Shown here: in pieces, positions 37,696-47,811 of the stretch
How positions within the stretch are numbered: position 1 is the first letter of the stretch
How the letters are laid out: each line of letters opens with the position of its first letter
NCBI GenBank assembly: GCA_001657395.1
Contig: LYSY01000010.1
Span: 120,169 to 184,168 of the forward strand
DNA: 64,000 bases
Direction: 5' to 3'
DNA from: Rhodospirillales bacterium BBD 1991-14
GTDB taxonomy: Bacteria > Pseudomonadota > Alphaproteobacteria > Kiloniellales > Kiloniellaceae
The notes under the pieces: generated by a model
Told to the model about the DNA's origin: nothing
Database searches by the model: none
Seen by the model: only the letters and a program-made list of their open reading frames with translations
Position numbers and translations under genes: made by a program

Positions 37696-38883
37696 ATGCC
37701 AGAGGGTCCCAGCCGCAAATCCCCTGAGGGCGAAGGTCCGCGCGCGACCACCAGGATGGACCGTTGGCCGACCGAGGAGGCCGACATCGCCGCCTGGACG
37801 GATGTCTACTTCAAGAAAACGCGCAAGGCCGTGGAACGCTTCGGCGATGCGGAGGCGACCTACGCCGTCTTCATGCGCCGCCCCGTCATCTCGGCGCCGC
37901 GCCTGGCGATCGAATGGCTGCGCCAGATCGCCCGCAACAGGGATACCAGCTTCGAGATCGACCTGCGCTACGCCGAGGGCAAGTGGGTCGGTGCCGGCGA
38001 GCCCCTGCTCTACGTGACGGGCCGGCTGTCGCATCTGGCTGATCTGGAAACCCTGCTGCTGCAGAAGCTCGGGCCTACCTGCCTGGCCGCCTACAACGCC
38101 TACAGCATGTGCGCCGAACTGCCGAAGACCGCCTTTTTGGCCATGGACGCGCGGCACTGCGCCGGTGCGGAGATGGCCGAGGCCATGGCCTATGCGGCCT
38201 CGGTGGGCTCCGACCGGGCGAGGCGGAAGGTCGCAGCCGTCGGCTTCATCGGCAATGCCACCGACGCCACCGCTCACTACTTCGGTCAGGATGGCGGTCT
38301 GGGGACCATGCCGCATGCCTTCATCGGCTACGCCGGCAGCACTCTGCGCGCTGCCGAGATGTTCGACGAGACCTTTCCGGACGAGCCGATGACCGTGCTG
38401 GTCGACTACTTCGCGCGGGAGGTGACCGATGCCCTCACCTGCTGCCGCCGCTTTCCAAAGCGCGCCGCTGCCGGCAACCTGGCCGTGCGCATCGACACCC
38501 CGGGCGGGCGGTTCATAGAGGGGCTCGATCCGCCGGAATCCTACGCGGTGGTGGAGCGTAACGCCCCCGGGGCCCTGCGCGGCTACCGCACCGACGACGA
38601 ACTGCGCTATCTCGTGGGCCCGGGCGTCTCCGCCGCGGCCATCTGGCGCATGCGCGAATGCCTTGACGCCGAAGGCTTCGACAAGGTGAAGATCGTCGCC
38701 TCGTCCGGCTTCAGCCCGGCCAAGTGCCGCCTGATGGCCGAGGCGAAGGCGCCCGTCGATGTCGTCGGCACCGGCTCCTACCTGCCGGACCGCTGGTCGG
38801 AGACCTATGCGACGGCTGATATCGTCGAGTACGACGGCGTCCCACGGGTCAAGGTCGGCCGTGAGTTCCTGTTGCGAAAGTAA
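37696..38883 (+). CDS. Nicotinate phosphoribosyltransferase-like protein
   Basis: The 395-residue protein has the fold of nicotinate phosphoribosyltransferases: FMRRPVISAPR, DARHCAG at about 149-155, VGFIGNATDATAHYFG, GTMPHAFIGY with the phosphate loop, and VDYFAREVTDALTC. It probably makes nicotinate mononucleotide for NAD salvage, which suits the nadE gene 650 bases downstream. Divergence from PncB leaves the exact base uncertain. AAGGAG seven bases before ATG 37696 fixes the start. Confidence 0.8.
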   Translation: MPEGPSRKSPEGEGPRATTRMDRWPTEEADIAAWTDVYFKKTRKAVERFGDAEATYAVFMRRPVISAPRLAIEWLRQIARNRDTSFEIDLRYAEGKWVGAGEPLLYVTGRLSHLADLETLLLQKLGPTCLAAYNAYSMCAELPKTAFLAMDARHCAGAEMAEAMAYAASVGSDRARRKVAAVGFIGNATDATAHYFGQDGGLGTMPHAFIGYAGSTLRAAEMFDETFPDEPMTVLVDYFAREVTDALTCCRRFPKRAAAGNLAVRIDTPGGRFIEGLDPPESYAVVERNAPGALRGYRTDDELRYLVGPGVSAAAIWRMRECLDAEGFDKVKIVASSGFSPAKCRLMAEAKAPVDVVGTGSYLPDRWSETYATADIVEYDGVPRVKVGREFLLRK

Positions 38884-38971
38884 GGCCCATCGCCGATAAC
38901 CGCGGCTGCGCCGGAGCCGCAGGCGGACCGCGCCGGAGCGGACGAGAAACGACCGAACTGAGTGGGATACG

Positions 38972-39409
38972 ATGAGCGATCCGCGTGTTGAAGAGATGAT
39001 CGAGAACTTTTCCTTCCTGGACGACTGGGAGGACCGGTTCCGCTATCTCATCGATCTCGGCCGCAAGCTGCCGCCCATGGACGAGGTGTTGAAGACCGAG
39101 GAGTCCAAGGTGCGCGGCTGCACTAGTCAGGTCTGGATCGTCGACGAACTGCAGCCGGGGACACCGCCGACCCTGCATTTCACGGCCGACAGCGACGCCC
39201 ATATCGTCAAGGGCCTGATCGCCGTTCTGCTGTCGATTTACGACGGACGCAGCCCGGAGGAGATCCTGGCCGTCGACATCAAGGACACGATCGGCAAGCT
39301 CGGCTTCGAGCAGCATTTGAGCCCGAACCGGGCCAACGGCCTGTTTTCCATGGTCGAGCGCATTCGCCACCTTGCCCGCCAGGAGGCGGCGCGCTGCGCC
39401 CCGGCCTAG
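38972..39409 (+). CDS. sufE: SufE-like cysteine desulfuration protein
   Basis: The 145-residue protein accepts sulfur from SufS on Cys50, in the conserved KVRGCTSQVW loop. It also has IENFSFLDDWEDRFRYLIDLG at the start and GLIAVLLSIYDGRSPEEIL. Length and order fit SufE. It is not inside a suf operon here. It joins BolA and Grx4 as Fe-S-related genes in the window. Confidence 0.93.
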   Translation: MSDPRVEEMIENFSFLDDWEDRFRYLIDLGRKLPPMDEVLKTEESKVRGCTSQVWIVDELQPGTPPTLHFTADSDAHIVKGLIAVLLSIYDGRSPEEILAVDIKDTIGKLGFEQHLSPNRANGLFSMVERIRHLARQEAARCAPA

Positions 39410-39430
39410 AGCGGATCTGCTCCGGTCCGC

Positions 39431-39465
39431 CCTGGTCGGCCCTGGTCGGCCCTGGTCGGCCCTGG
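39431..39465. repeat. Tandem 10-bp repeat CCTGGTCGGC
   Basis: Three exact copies and a partial fourth lie in the 123-base gap between sufE and nadE. The array could be prone to slippage. No hairpin function is apparent. Confidence 0.8.
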
Positions 39466-39532
39466 GCCCCGTGAACCGATGACCGCCCCGGGCGGGCTTG
39501 CCGCCTCCCCGGTGGGGGAGTAAGTAAAATCC

Positions 39533-41272
39533 ATGGCAGACCGGCTGAAGATCGCACTCGCGCAGACCAACCCGACCATGGGCGACATCCCGGGCAATCT
39601 GGCGCGCCTGCGCGCGGCACGTATGGAAGCCGCCGCCAAGGGCGCCGATCTGGTGGTTGCCTCTGAGATGGTGATCACCGGCTATCCCACCGAAGACCTC
39701 GTCCTGAAGCCGATGTTCCTGGATGCCGCCCAGGCCGCCATCGAGGAACTGGCCAAGGATACCGCCGACGGCGGGCCCGGCATGATCGTCGGCGGACCCT
39801 CGCGCAACGATCCCAAGGCAACGCCGCCGCTGTTCGGGAAAGTGCTGAACTCCGCCTACATTCTCGACGGCGGCAAGGTGCTGACCCTGCGGTCCAAGTA
39901 CGACCTGCCGAACTACGGCGTCTTCGACGACAAGCGGGTCTTCGGCGCAGGGCCGCTGCCTGGGCCGGTGAGCTACCGCGGCGTGCGTCTGGGGGTGATG
40001 ATCTGCGAGGACATGTGGACCTCCGAGGTCAGCGAGTGCCTCGAAGAGTCGGGTGCCGAAATCCTCATCGTCATCAACGGCTCGCCCTATGAGCTGGAGA
40101 AGACGGAGGAGCGTATCCAGCTCGCGGTGCAGCGGGTGACGGAGACCGGCCTGCCGATCATCTACGTGAACCAGGTCGGCGGTCAGGATGAGCTGGTCTT
40201 CGACGGCGCCTCCTTCGCGCTCAACAGCGACAACGGCCTGCCGATCCATCTGCCCGCCTTCGTCGAAGCGGTGGAAGTCAGCCAGTGGGAACGCGGCGAC
40301 GGTGGCTGGCGCTGCGCCGACGGTCTGCGCGAGGCACCGGACAGCGGCCTGGAAGGCAACGGCCTGGGCGGCCGGGCGGATGCCGGCATGGAGCCGATCT
40401 ACCGCACGCTGATGCTGGGCCTGCGCGACTACGTGAACAAGAACCGCTTTCCCGGCGTCATCCTGGGGCTCTCCGGCGGAATCGACTCGGCCCTTTCGGC
40501 TGCGATCGCCGTGGATGCACTGGGGCCCGAGCGGGTGCACTGCGTGATGATGCCCTCCCCCTACACCAGCCGCGAAAGCCTGGAAGACGCGGACGAGGCA
40601 GCACGGCTGCTGGGCGTGAAACTGGACCGGGTATCGATCGAGCCGGCCATGAAGGCCTTCGGCGGCATGCTGGAGCCGATCCTCAACGGCTACGCTTCAG
40701 AGGCCAACTCCGGCGACACGACGGAGGAAAACATCCAGGCGCGCTCTCGCGGCCTGACCCTGATGGCGATCTCCAACAAGCTCGGCTACATGGTGCTCTC
40801 GACCGGCAACAAGTCCGAGGTCTCGGTCGGCTACGCCACCCTCTACGGCGACATGGTCGGCGGCTACAACGTCCTGAAGGACGTCTACAAGACGCTGGTC
40901 TTCTCCCTGGCGCGCTGGCGCAACCAGGTGCTGCCGCCCGACGCCATGGGCCCCGCCGGCCGGGTGGTGCCGGAGCGCATCATCACCAAGCCGCCCTCCG
41001 CCGAGTTGAAACCGGACCAGAAGGACGAGGACAGCCTGCCACCCTACGACGTGCTCGACGACATCCTGAAGGCCCTGATCGAGGACGAGGAAAGCATCGC
41101 CGGCATCGTCGCGCGCGGCCACGACCGCGATACCGTGAACCGCGTCTGGCGGATGCTGGAACTGGCGGAGTACAAGCGCCGCCAGGCCTGCCCGGGGGTG
41201 AAGATCACCCGCCGCGCCTTCGGCCGCGACCGCCGCTATCCCATCACCAACGCCTTCAAGGGGCCGGCCTGA
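39533..41272 (+). CDS. nadE: Glutamine-dependent NAD+ synthetase
   Basis: The 579-residue bifunctional enzyme turns deamido-NAD into NAD. The N-terminal nitrilase-type glutaminase has Glu45, Lys122 (SKYDLPNYGVFDD) and the nucleophile Cys158 (VMICEDMW). The synthetase half has the P-loop SGGIDSA at about 314-320 and STGNKSEVSVGYATLYGD near 425. The length is normal for this two-domain type. It follows sufE and the nicotinate phosphoribosyltransferase gene. Confidence 0.96.
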   Translation: MADRLKIALAQTNPTMGDIPGNLARLRAARMEAAAKGADLVVASEMVITGYPTEDLVLKPMFLDAAQAAIEELAKDTADGGPGMIVGGPSRNDPKATPPLFGKVLNSAYILDGGKVLTLRSKYDLPNYGVFDDKRVFGAGPLPGPVSYRGVRLGVMICEDMWTSEVSECLEESGAEILIVINGSPYELEKTEERIQLAVQRVTETGLPIIYVNQVGGQDELVFDGASFALNSDNGLPIHLPAFVEAVEVSQWERGDGGWRCADGLREAPDSGLEGNGLGGRADAGMEPIYRTLMLGLRDYVNKNRFPGVILGLSGGIDSALSAAIAVDALGPERVHCVMMPSPYTSRESLEDADEAARLLGVKLDRVSIEPAMKAFGGMLEPILNGYASEANSGDTTEENIQARSRGLTLMAISNKLGYMVLSTGNKSEVSVGYATLYGDMVGGYNVLKDVYKTLVFSLARWRNQVLPPDAMGPAGRVVPERIITKPPSAELKPDQKDEDSLPPYDVLDDILKALIEDEESIAGIVARGHDRDTVNRVWRMLELAEYKRRQACPGVKITRRAFGRDRRYPITNAFKGPA

Positions 41273-41296
41273 CCCGCCCCCGCGCGCTTTGACCTG

Positions 41297-42802
41297 CTAA
41301 AGCCTGCGCACCTCCGCCAGGAAGTCCTCGACACGCTGCTTCAGGCTGCTGGCCTGCTCACCCAGTTCGCCGGCCACCGACAGCACCTTGCCGGCAGCTT
41401 TGCCGGTCTCGGAAGAAGCGCTGGAGACACCGCCGATGTTCGTGGTCACCTCCTGGGTGGCCGCCTGCTGCTGTTCCACCGCGGCGGAAATCGCGGAGGT
41501 CACCTCGGAGATCTGGCCGATGATCTCGCTGATCACCTTGATGGCCTCGACCGCGCTGTTGGTCGAACCCTGGATCTGCGAGACCTGGAGACCGATGTCG
41601 TCGGTCGCCTTTGCGGTCTGATTGGCCAGCGCCTTCACTTCGCTGGCAACCACCGCGAAGCCCTTGCCGGCCTCACCGGCCCGCGCGGCCTCGATGGTGG
41701 CATTGAGGGCCAGCAGATTTGTCTGTTCGGCAATCTCCTGGATCAGGCTCACCACATCGCCGATCTTCTGCGCGCCCTCGGAGAGACCGTTGACCAGCCC
41801 CGTCGAGCGCTCCGCCTCGGCGACCGCCTTGTTGGCAACAGCCGCACACTGGGTGATCTGGCGTGAAATCTCCTGTGCCGAAGCGGTCAGCTCTTCCGCG
41901 GCCGTGGCGACCGAATTGGCCCGGGTGTTGGTTTCATCCGCCGTGCTCGTCAGCGAGGTGGCGCTGCTCTGCATCTCGCCGGCCGCCGAGGACACGGTGT
42001 CGACCACACCGCCGACATTGCTTTCGAAGTCGTCGGCGAGCCGCATGAACCCGCTGGCAACCGACCAGGTGACCATCGGGCCGATGAAGTTGCCCTGCCT
42101 GTCGGTGACGGCGGAAACACGCAGGTCCAGTGTCTCGTCGCCCAGCTTGATCTTGGCGTTGTGCGGCAGGTTGGCGGGGTCCGACAACAGGGCCCGCGGA
42201 TGCTCGGGGCGCTTGTGGAAGATATCCATGGACGAGCCGACGACCTTGTCGACCGGTACCGGCAGCGCCGCCTGCAGCGGCCGCAGCGTGTCCGCACTGG
42301 TCTTGTTCATATAGGTGATCTTCAGGCTGCCGCGCTCCGCCATCATCACGTTGATGGGCATCTGATCCAGCATGACATGCAGGCGATCCAGTTCTTCCTG
42401 CCTGCGCACCTCGTCGGTCACGATGCGAAAGGTCAGCATCAGAGCGGTGTATCGTCCGCCACGGCCGGCCATCGCGGCGACCTGAAACTCAAGGTGCTCG
42501 CCCTCGATCTCCCTGCGCCCGGTCCAGGGCAGGTTGTTCGGGTCACCCCACAGTCCGACTTCGCGGTCCAGGCCCGCAAAGACGGTGTCGATGCGCGCGC
42601 CAAAAATTTGCCCGGCGCCAGCTGCGGATTCACTTTCGATACCGCGCAGGGCCTCCATAGCGGCGGGGTTGGCATGAGTGACGGTGAAGTCGGGCCAATC
42701 CAAGGTCAAGACGGGCACCGGCAAACAGTCAACCGCCGACTGTCTGGCACTGCGGGAAAACGGGCTGACGGACTGGACGCTGTTTTGGACTGCGGCGAGC
42801 AT
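41297..42802 (-). CDS. Cytosolic PAS-PAS methyl-accepting chemotaxis protein (1)
   Basis: The 501-residue receptor has no membrane helix. Two PAS domains (about 25-135 and 145-255) are followed by the signalling domain; its tip, with [20 protein letters not shown], lies near 356-382. The second PAS has [29 protein letters not shown] features (in parts [10 protein letters not shown] and [10 protein letters not shown]). Redox or ligand sensing with cytosolic signalling is likely (inference). GGGGG precedes ATG 42802; an ATG eight codons upstream lacks a site. It is a clear paralogue of the next receptor. Confidence 0.9.
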   Translation of the reverse strand: MLAAVQNSVQSVSPFSRSARQSAVDCLPVPVLTLDWPDFTVTHANPAAMEALRGIESESAAGAGQIFGARIDTVFAGLDREVGLWGDPNNLPWTGRREIEGEHLEFQVAAMAGRGGRYTALMLTFRIVTDEVRRQEELDRLHVMLDQMPINVMMAERGSLKITYMNKTSADTLRPLQAALPVPVDKVVGSSMDIFHKRPEHPRALLSDPANLPHNAKIKLGDETLDLRVSAVTDRQGNFIGPMVTWSVASGFMRLADDFESNVGGVVDTVSSAAGEMQSSATSLTSTADETNTRANSVATAAEELTASAQEISRQITQCAAVANKAVAEAERSTGLVNGLSEGAQKIGDVVSLIQEIAEQTNLLALNATIEAARAGEAGKGFAVVASEVKALANQTAKATDDIGLQVSQIQGSTNSAVEAIKVISEIIGQISEVTSAISAAVEQQQAATQEVTTNIGGVSSASSETGKAAGKVLSVAGELGEQASSLKQRVEDFLAEVRRL

Positions 42803-43006
42803 TGCTAACCCCCTGTGCTGCTTCATAGCCGATGTCTCATAGTCAAACCGGCTATATTGGTTGAATGTGAAAAAATAGAAATAGCTCGGCAGTTGTGTAC
42901 GGAGAGTAAACCCGCCACAGCCAAATGACGCGGTGCGCGCCCGGCCCCGCTCCGGCGCGGGAGCGGAGGCCGGGGCGGCCCGTTGTCAGCTTGTCCGTGC
43001 TGCCGC

Positions 43007-44512
43007 CTAGAGCTTGCGCACTTCCAGGAGAAACGCCTGGACCTTGCTCTTGAGCTGCTCCGATTGCGTGCTGAGTTCGCCGGCGGCGGACAATACCTGC
43101 CCTGCGGAGTCACCGGTCTCGGCCGAGGCGGTTGATACCGTCCCGATGTTGCCGGTCACCTCCTGGGTTGCCGCCTGCTGTTCCTCAACGGCAGCGGAGA
43201 TGGCCGTCGTGACTTCCGAGATCTCGCCGATCACGTCACTGATGATCTTGATGGCGTCGACGGCGCCTTCGGTGGAGCCCTGAATCTCGGAAACCTGGGA
43301 GCCGATTTCCTCGGTCGCCTTGGCGGTCTGATTGGCCAGGGCCTTGACCTCATTGGCGACCACCGCAAAGCCCTTGCCGGCTTCGCCGGCGCGCGCAGCC
43401 TCGATTGTGGCGTTCAATGCGAGCAGGTTGGTCTGCTCGGCAATATCCTGGATCAGACTGACGACATCGCCGATTTTCTGCGCGCCCTCGGACAAGCCGT
43501 TCACAAGCTCCGTCGAACGCGCGGCCTCCTGGACGGCTTTGTCCGCAATGGTCGAGCACTGCGAGATCTGCCGCGATATCTCCTGCGCGGAAGCCGTAAG
43601 CTCTTCCGCCGCGGTAGCGACGGAGTTTGCCTGAGAGTTCGTCTCCTCCGCCGTCGCCGACAAGGAGTTGGCGCTGCCCTGAAGTTCGGTGGCCGCCGAA
43701 GACACGGTATCGACCACACCACCGATGTTGGCCTCGAAGTCGTTGGCCAGGCGCACCCTGTCGGTCGCCACGGACCAGGTCACCATCGGGCCGAGATAAG
43801 CCCCCCTGTCGTCGGTCACGGCGGACACGCGCAGATCCAGTGTCTCGTCGCCCAACTGGATCTTGGCGTTGTGCGGCAGGTTGGCGGGGTCGGCCAGCAC
43901 GGAGCGCTGATGCGCCGGGTTCTTGTGGAAGATATCGATGCAGGAACCCTTCACCGCATCCACCGGGATCGGCAGCAGGGCTTGAAGCGAGCGAAGGGTG
44001 TCGCTGCTGGTCTTGTTGAGATAGGTGATCTGCAGGCTGTCTTTGTCGGCCAGCATCACATTGATGGGCATCTGGTCCAGCATTGTCAGCAGGCGGGCCG
44101 CTTCTTCTTCCTTGCGGACCTGATCGGTGACGATCTTCCAGGACAGCATGGGCCCGATGTACTTTCCGCCGCGCCCTGTCAGGGCCGTGACCTGCAGGTC
44201 GAGATACTCGCCCCCCACTTCGATCCGGGCTTCCCAGGGCAGGTTGGCCGGGTCGGAGAGCAGGCCGCGCTGCCGGGCGGGCTCCTTGTGGAAGATGTCG
44301 ACGCACTGACCGACGATCGCCTCGGCCGAGACCGGCAGGACGTGCTCGATCGAGCGCAGGGCCTCAATGGAGGCCAGATTTGCATAGTTGATTGTGAAAT
44401 CCGAGAGGTCGAGCGTCATGACCGGTACCGGCATGCTGTCCACCATCTGAAGCAGGCTGTGCCTGTCGAAGGTTGTAACCGGGCGATCTTTAGACTTGAG
44501 TGCCGCCAGCAT
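43007..44512 (-). CDS. Cytosolic PAS-PAS methyl-accepting chemotaxis protein (2)
   Basis: Also 501 residues, with the same two PAS domains and signalling tip (about 356-382) as receptor 1, and the same DIFHK and DPANLP motifs in both PAS domains. The first PAS domain here also keeps [11 protein letters not shown], which receptor 1 has lost there ([12 protein letters not shown]), so this copy looks closer to the ancestor. AAGGAG lies eight bases before ATG 44512. A longer frame to 44743 has no ribosome site. The two genes arose by tandem duplication. Confidence 0.9.
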   Translation of the reverse strand: MLAALKSKDRPVTTFDRHSLLQMVDSMPVPVMTLDLSDFTINYANLASIEALRSIEHVLPVSAEAIVGQCVDIFHKEPARQRGLLSDPANLPWEARIEVGGEYLDLQVTALTGRGGKYIGPMLSWKIVTDQVRKEEEAARLLTMLDQMPINVMLADKDSLQITYLNKTSSDTLRSLQALLPIPVDAVKGSCIDIFHKNPAHQRSVLADPANLPHNAKIQLGDETLDLRVSAVTDDRGAYLGPMVTWSVATDRVRLANDFEANIGGVVDTVSSAATELQGSANSLSATAEETNSQANSVATAAEELTASAQEISRQISQCSTIADKAVQEAARSTELVNGLSEGAQKIGDVVSLIQDIAEQTNLLALNATIEAARAGEAGKGFAVVANEVKALANQTAKATEEIGSQVSEIQGSTEGAVDAIKIISDVIGEISEVTTAISAAVEEQQAATQEVTGNIGTVSTASAETGDSAGQVLSAAGELSTQSEQLKSKVQAFLLEVRKL

Positions 44513-44823
44513 ATCTGGCTCCTTTCTAATCGTGTTGACTATGCCCAGTTGTTTAAACATGTGTACAATACACCCCACAATTGCAACAAATGCGCAGGGG
44601 TTGATTAAAGAAACGTAAAATACATTTACAAGTTGACTATGTGATTTGTCCGCAAAGTTTAGAAAATGGGCGCAGAGGGAGTGGTAAGGGACTTTGACAC
44701 CATGAAATTCGGCGCTGGAGCAGCGCCGCTCCGCGCCCGGCATTCGGTCTTTGTTTCACCGGCGCGGGGGTGATAACAAGGCGCCTTCAGACCTCTTGCT
44801 GGAACGATCAGACCGCCTGCCCC
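44513..44823. other. 311-base gap between receptor 2 and gltX
   Basis: The left part is AT-rich and holds two copies of GTTGACTATG, 98 bases apart (44534 and 44632). A perfect seven-base hairpin (GGCGCTG with CAGCGCC) sits at 44711-44727 and has no T-run. A weak promoter for gltX (TTGTTT, 17 bases, TAACAA) is at 44751-44779. No gene is evident. Confidence 0.5.
44751..44779 (+). promoter_or_regulatory. Candidate promoter of gltX
   Basis: TTGTTT and TAACAA with a 17-base spacer are placed to start transcription about 38 bases before the gltX ATG. The -10 match is modest. Confidence 0.35.
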
Positions 44824-46146
44824 ATGAAACTGCGCTTTGCCCCCAGCCCGACGGGGCTGATCCATGTCGGCAACCTGCGGCAGGCCCTGGTGAACTGGCT
44901 CTACGCCCGCGCCCGGGGCGGCCGGTTCCTGCTGCGGATCGACGATACGGACAAAGAGCGCTCGACGCCGGCGTTCGCCGCAGCCATCGAGGAGGACCTG
45001 CGCTGGCTGGGGCTGCTCTGGGACGAAAAGGCCGTGCAGTCCGAACGTCTGGACCGCTACGCCGCCGCCGCCGAGCGGCTGAAGGAAAGCGGGCGCCTCT
45101 ACGCCTGCTATGAGACGGCCGAGGAACTCGGCCTCAAGCGCAAGGTGGCGCTCTCCGCCGGCCGTCCGCCGATCTACGACCGCGCCGCCCTGGCCCTGAG
45201 CGAGGCCGACAAGGCGGCGCTGGAGGCCGAGGGGCGGCGGCCCCACTGGCGCTTCAGGCTGGACCACAGTGCCATTGCCTGGGAGGACCTGATCCGCGGC
45301 TCCGTCGCCTTCGAGGGCGCCAATCTCAGTGACCCGGTGCTGATCCGCGAGGACGGGCGGCCGCTCTACACGCTGACCTCCGTCGTCGACGACATCGAAC
45401 TGGAGGTCACCCATATCCTGCGCGGCGAGGACCACGTGGCCAATACGGCGGCACAGGTGCAGCTCTTCGAAGCGCTGGGCGGAGCCGTGCCCGTCTTCGG
45501 CCATCTCTCCCTCATCGCCGGGGCCGGCGGCGAGACCCTCTCCAAGCGCCTCGGCACGCTCTCCGTCGCCGCCCTGCGCGAGCAGGGGCTGGAGGCCATG
45601 ACCCTCACCTGCTACCTCGCGCGTCTCGGCACGCCCGACCCGGTCGAAGCGCTGCAGAGCCTGGACGACCTCGTGGCCGGTTTCGATCTCTCGCGCTTCG
45701 GGCGGGCGACGCCGAAGTTCGATCCCAAGGACCTGGAGCACCTGAACGCCCGCATCCTCCACGGCATGGCTTTCGAAACGGCGGCACCGCGCCTGCCAGA
45801 GGGCTTCGACGCCGCGCTCTGGGAAGCGGTGCGCCCCAACCTGACCAAACTCTCCGAGGCGCGCGTCTGGCAGACCATCTGCCGCGGCCCGGTGGTGCCG
45901 GTGATCGCCGACGCCGCCTTCGCCAGACAAGCCGCCGAGCTGCTGCCGCCGGAGCCCTGGGACGAGACCACCTGGCAGGCCTGGACCGGGGCGGTGAAGG
46001 CCGCCACCGGCGCCAAGGGCAAGGCCCTCTTCCTGCCGCTGCGCCAGGCGCTCACCGGCCTCGACCACGGGCCGGAGCTGAAGGCCCTGCTGCCGCTGAT
46101 CGGGCGCGAGCGGGCGGCGGCGCGGCTCGCCGGGGAAACGGCGTAA
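44824..46146 (+). CDS. gltX: Glutamate--tRNA ligase (short form)
   Basis: The 440-residue class I synthetase has [18 protein letters not shown], with HVGN at 14-17 as the HIGH motif, and TLSKRLG (Ser240, Lys241, Arg242) as the KMSKS equivalent. The anticodon-binding domain follows from about 300. At 440 residues it is the shorter of the two GltX types found in many Alphaproteobacteria, so a second, longer gene may exist elsewhere (inference). It could also charge or mischarge tRNA-Gln. It precedes cysS. Confidence 0.93.
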   Translation: MKLRFAPSPTGLIHVGNLRQALVNWLYARARGGRFLLRIDDTDKERSTPAFAAAIEEDLRWLGLLWDEKAVQSERLDRYAAAAERLKESGRLYACYETAEELGLKRKVALSAGRPPIYDRAALALSEADKAALEAEGRRPHWRFRLDHSAIAWEDLIRGSVAFEGANLSDPVLIREDGRPLYTLTSVVDDIELEVTHILRGEDHVANTAAQVQLFEALGGAVPVFGHLSLIAGAGGETLSKRLGTLSVAALREQGLEAMTLTCYLARLGTPDPVEALQSLDDLVAGFDLSRFGRATPKFDPKDLEHLNARILHGMAFETAAPRLPEGFDAALWEAVRPNLTKLSEARVWQTICRGPVVPVIADAAFARQAAELLPPEPWDETTWQAWTGAVKAATGAKGKALFLPLRQALTGLDHGPELKALLPLIGRERAAARLAGETA

Positions 46147-46182
46147 GCCCAATGCGCCCGCCGAGGCTCCCCGAAAGACCCC

Positions 46183-46210
46183 TTGACCCCAGATGTCACG
46201 GCCCTAAAGT
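46183..46210 (+). promoter_or_regulatory. Promoter of the cysS leader ORF
   Basis: TTGACC, a 16-base spacer and TAAAGT form a good vegetative promoter. Its expected start point, 46216-46218, coincides with the ATG of the leader ORF, so the message would be leaderless. Confidence 0.7.
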
Positions 46211-46217
46211 GCGCGCC

Positions 46218-46295
46218 ATGGTGATCTGGACCGTTCTGCGCACCCCCTGCGCTCCATGGGCGCGATGTTGCGACTGCCCGGCCCGCGCGGCCTGA
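46218..46295 (+). CDS. Cysteine-rich 25-codon leader peptide ahead of cysS
   Basis: The frame encodes MVIWTVLRTPCAPWARCC followed by DCPARAA and a TGA. Four of 25 codons are cysteine (11, 17, 18, 20), three of them in a run of four, ahead of the gene for cysteinyl-tRNA synthetase. This is the arrangement of a ribosome-stalling attenuator. The ATG lies seven bases after the -10 box, so it is probably leaderless, as in the leaderless trpL of rhizobia. Downstream segments can pair in two exclusive ways (see the next entry). There is no Shine-Dalgarno site. Confidence 0.65.
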   Translation: MVIWTVLRTPCAPWARCCDCPARAA

Positions 46296-46336
46296 GGCAG
46301 CCCTTTTGCTTGCGGGCCCCTTTGAGAGCGGCCCGC
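46280..46336 (+). promoter_or_regulatory. Mutually exclusive RNA stems between leader ORF and cysS
   Basis: Segment 1 (46280-46286, GGCCCGC, in codons 21-23 of the leader) and segment 3 (46330-46336, the same sequence) are both fully complementary to segment 2 (46312-46318, GCGGGCC). Only 1:2 or 2:3 can form. A ribosome stalled on the cysteine codons would mask segment 1. No U-run follows, so control may act on translation or Rho rather than on intrinsic termination. Confidence 0.5.
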
Positions 46337-46364
46337 GCCCCCAGACGATCCGGATAACCCCATC

Positions 46365-47744
46365 ATGGACCTGCAGCTTCACAACACGCTGACGCGCCGC
46401 AAGGAGCGTTTCGAACCCCTCGACCCGAACAACGTCCGCATGTACGTCTGCGGCCCCACGGTCTACGACTACGCCCACATCGGCAACGCCCGGCCCGTCG
46501 TGGTCTTCGACGTGCTCTTTCGCCTCCTGCGCCATCTCTACGGCGCGGAGCAGGTGACCTATGCGCGCAACATCACCGACGTCGAGGACAAGATTATCGA
46601 CGCCGCCAAGCAGAGCGGCGAGACCATCGATGAGGTGACGACGCGCACCGCCCAGGCCTACCACGACGACATGGCGGCACTGGGCGCGATGGACCCGACG
46701 GTGGAACCGCGCGCCACCCAGCACATCGGCCAGATGATCGCCATGATGGAGACGCTGATCGAGAAGGGCCACGCCTACGAGGCCGAAGGCCACGTGCTCT
46801 TTTCGGTCGCCTCCATGGCCGACTACGGCAGGCTCTCCGGTCATAACCGCGACGAGATCATCGCCGGCGCCCGGGTCGAGGTGGCGCCCTACAAGAAGGA
46901 CCCGGCGGACTTCGTGCTGTGGAAGCCCAGCAACGCCAAGCAGCCCGGCTGGGACAGCCCCTGGGGCCGCGGGCGGCCCGGCTGGCACATCGAATGCTCC
47001 GCCATGGCCTTGGAGCATCTCGGCGAGATCTTCGACATCCACGGCGGCGGCCTCGACCTCGTCTTCCCGCACCACGAAAACGAGATTGCCCAGAGCCGCT
47101 GCGCCCACGGCACCGCGGAGATGGCCCGGGTCTGGATGCACAACGGCTACGTGGTGGTGAACGGCGAGAAGATGTCCAAGTCCCTGGGCAACTTCTACAC
47201 CGTCCGGCAGTTGCTGGAGGAGGGTTTCCGCGGCGAGGCCATCCGCCTCGCGCTGCTGTCCGGCCACTACCGCGCGCCGCTCGACATCACCCGTGACAAG
47301 ATCACGGAGTGCAAGGCGCAGCTCGACCGGCTCTACGGCGCGCTGCGGGGCGTCGAGGCGGAGGAGACCGAGCCGCCGGCCAAGGTGCTGGAGGCCCTGA
47401 CCGACGACCTCAACACGCCCTTGGCGCTGGCCGAGTTGCATGAGATCGCGGGGCGGCTGAACAAGACGGCGGATGCCGCGGAACGCCAGGCGCTGGCCGG
47501 GTCTCTGCTGGCCGGCGCCCAGGTGCTGGGCCTGCTGTGGGCCGAGCCGGAAGTCTGGTTCCACGGTGCGAGCGCCGACGGCGGGCTGACGGCGGAGGTG
47601 ATTGAGGCGCAGATCGCCGCCCGCGCCGCCGCCCGCAAGGCCAGGGACTTCGCCGAGGCCGACCGCATCCGCGACGACCTGCAGGCCGCCGGTATCCTGC
47701 TGGACGACGGCCCCCAGGGCACGACCTGGAAGCGGGCCGTCTGA
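46365..47744 (+). CDS. cysS: Cysteine--tRNA ligase
   Basis: The 459-residue class I enzyme charges tRNA-Cys. It shows Cys29 (VCGPTVYD) as a zinc ligand, HIGN at 38-41, the zinc-binding Cys in IECSAM and His pair in FPHHENE, and KMSKS at 269-273. Length and order are typical. Its ribosome site is weak (GGA ten bases before the ATG), which would suit control by leader structure. It lies 29 bases after segment 3 of the leader. Confidence 0.97.
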   Translation: MDLQLHNTLTRRKERFEPLDPNNVRMYVCGPTVYDYAHIGNARPVVVFDVLFRLLRHLYGAEQVTYARNITDVEDKIIDAAKQSGETIDEVTTRTAQAYHDDMAALGAMDPTVEPRATQHIGQMIAMMETLIEKGHAYEAEGHVLFSVASMADYGRLSGHNRDEIIAGARVEVAPYKKDPADFVLWKPSNAKQPGWDSPWGRGRPGWHIECSAMALEHLGEIFDIHGGGLDLVFPHHENEIAQSRCAHGTAEMARVWMHNGYVVVNGEKMSKSLGNFYTVRQLLEEGFRGEAIRLALLSGHYRAPLDITRDKITECKAQLDRLYGALRGVEAEETEPPAKVLEALTDDLNTPLALAELHEIAGRLNKTADAAERQALAGSLLAGAQVLGLLWAEPEVWFHGASADGGLTAEVIEAQIAARAAARKARDFAEADRIRDDLQAAGILLDDGPQGTTWKRAV

Positions 47745-47762
47745 GGCGCCCTTAAGTGTCTT

Positions 47763-47792
47763 GTCATGCGCGGGCTTGACCCGCGCATCCAT
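47763..47792 (+). repeat. 30-bp palindromic element A (forward)
   Basis: The pattern is GTCA, eight bases, CTTGA, eight bases, TCCAT. The two eight-base blocks are perfectly complementary (TGCGCGGG with CCCGCGCA). The element lies 19 bases before the GIY-YIG start and is matched in reverse by element B after the gene. Confidence 0.85.
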
Positions 47793-47811
47793 AGAGCAGC
47801 CAACTCCGGCG

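Noticed and set aside
44711..44727. Hairpin GGCGCTG-GAG-CAGCGCC as a terminator
   Set aside because: No T-run on either strand, and no gene ends next to it.
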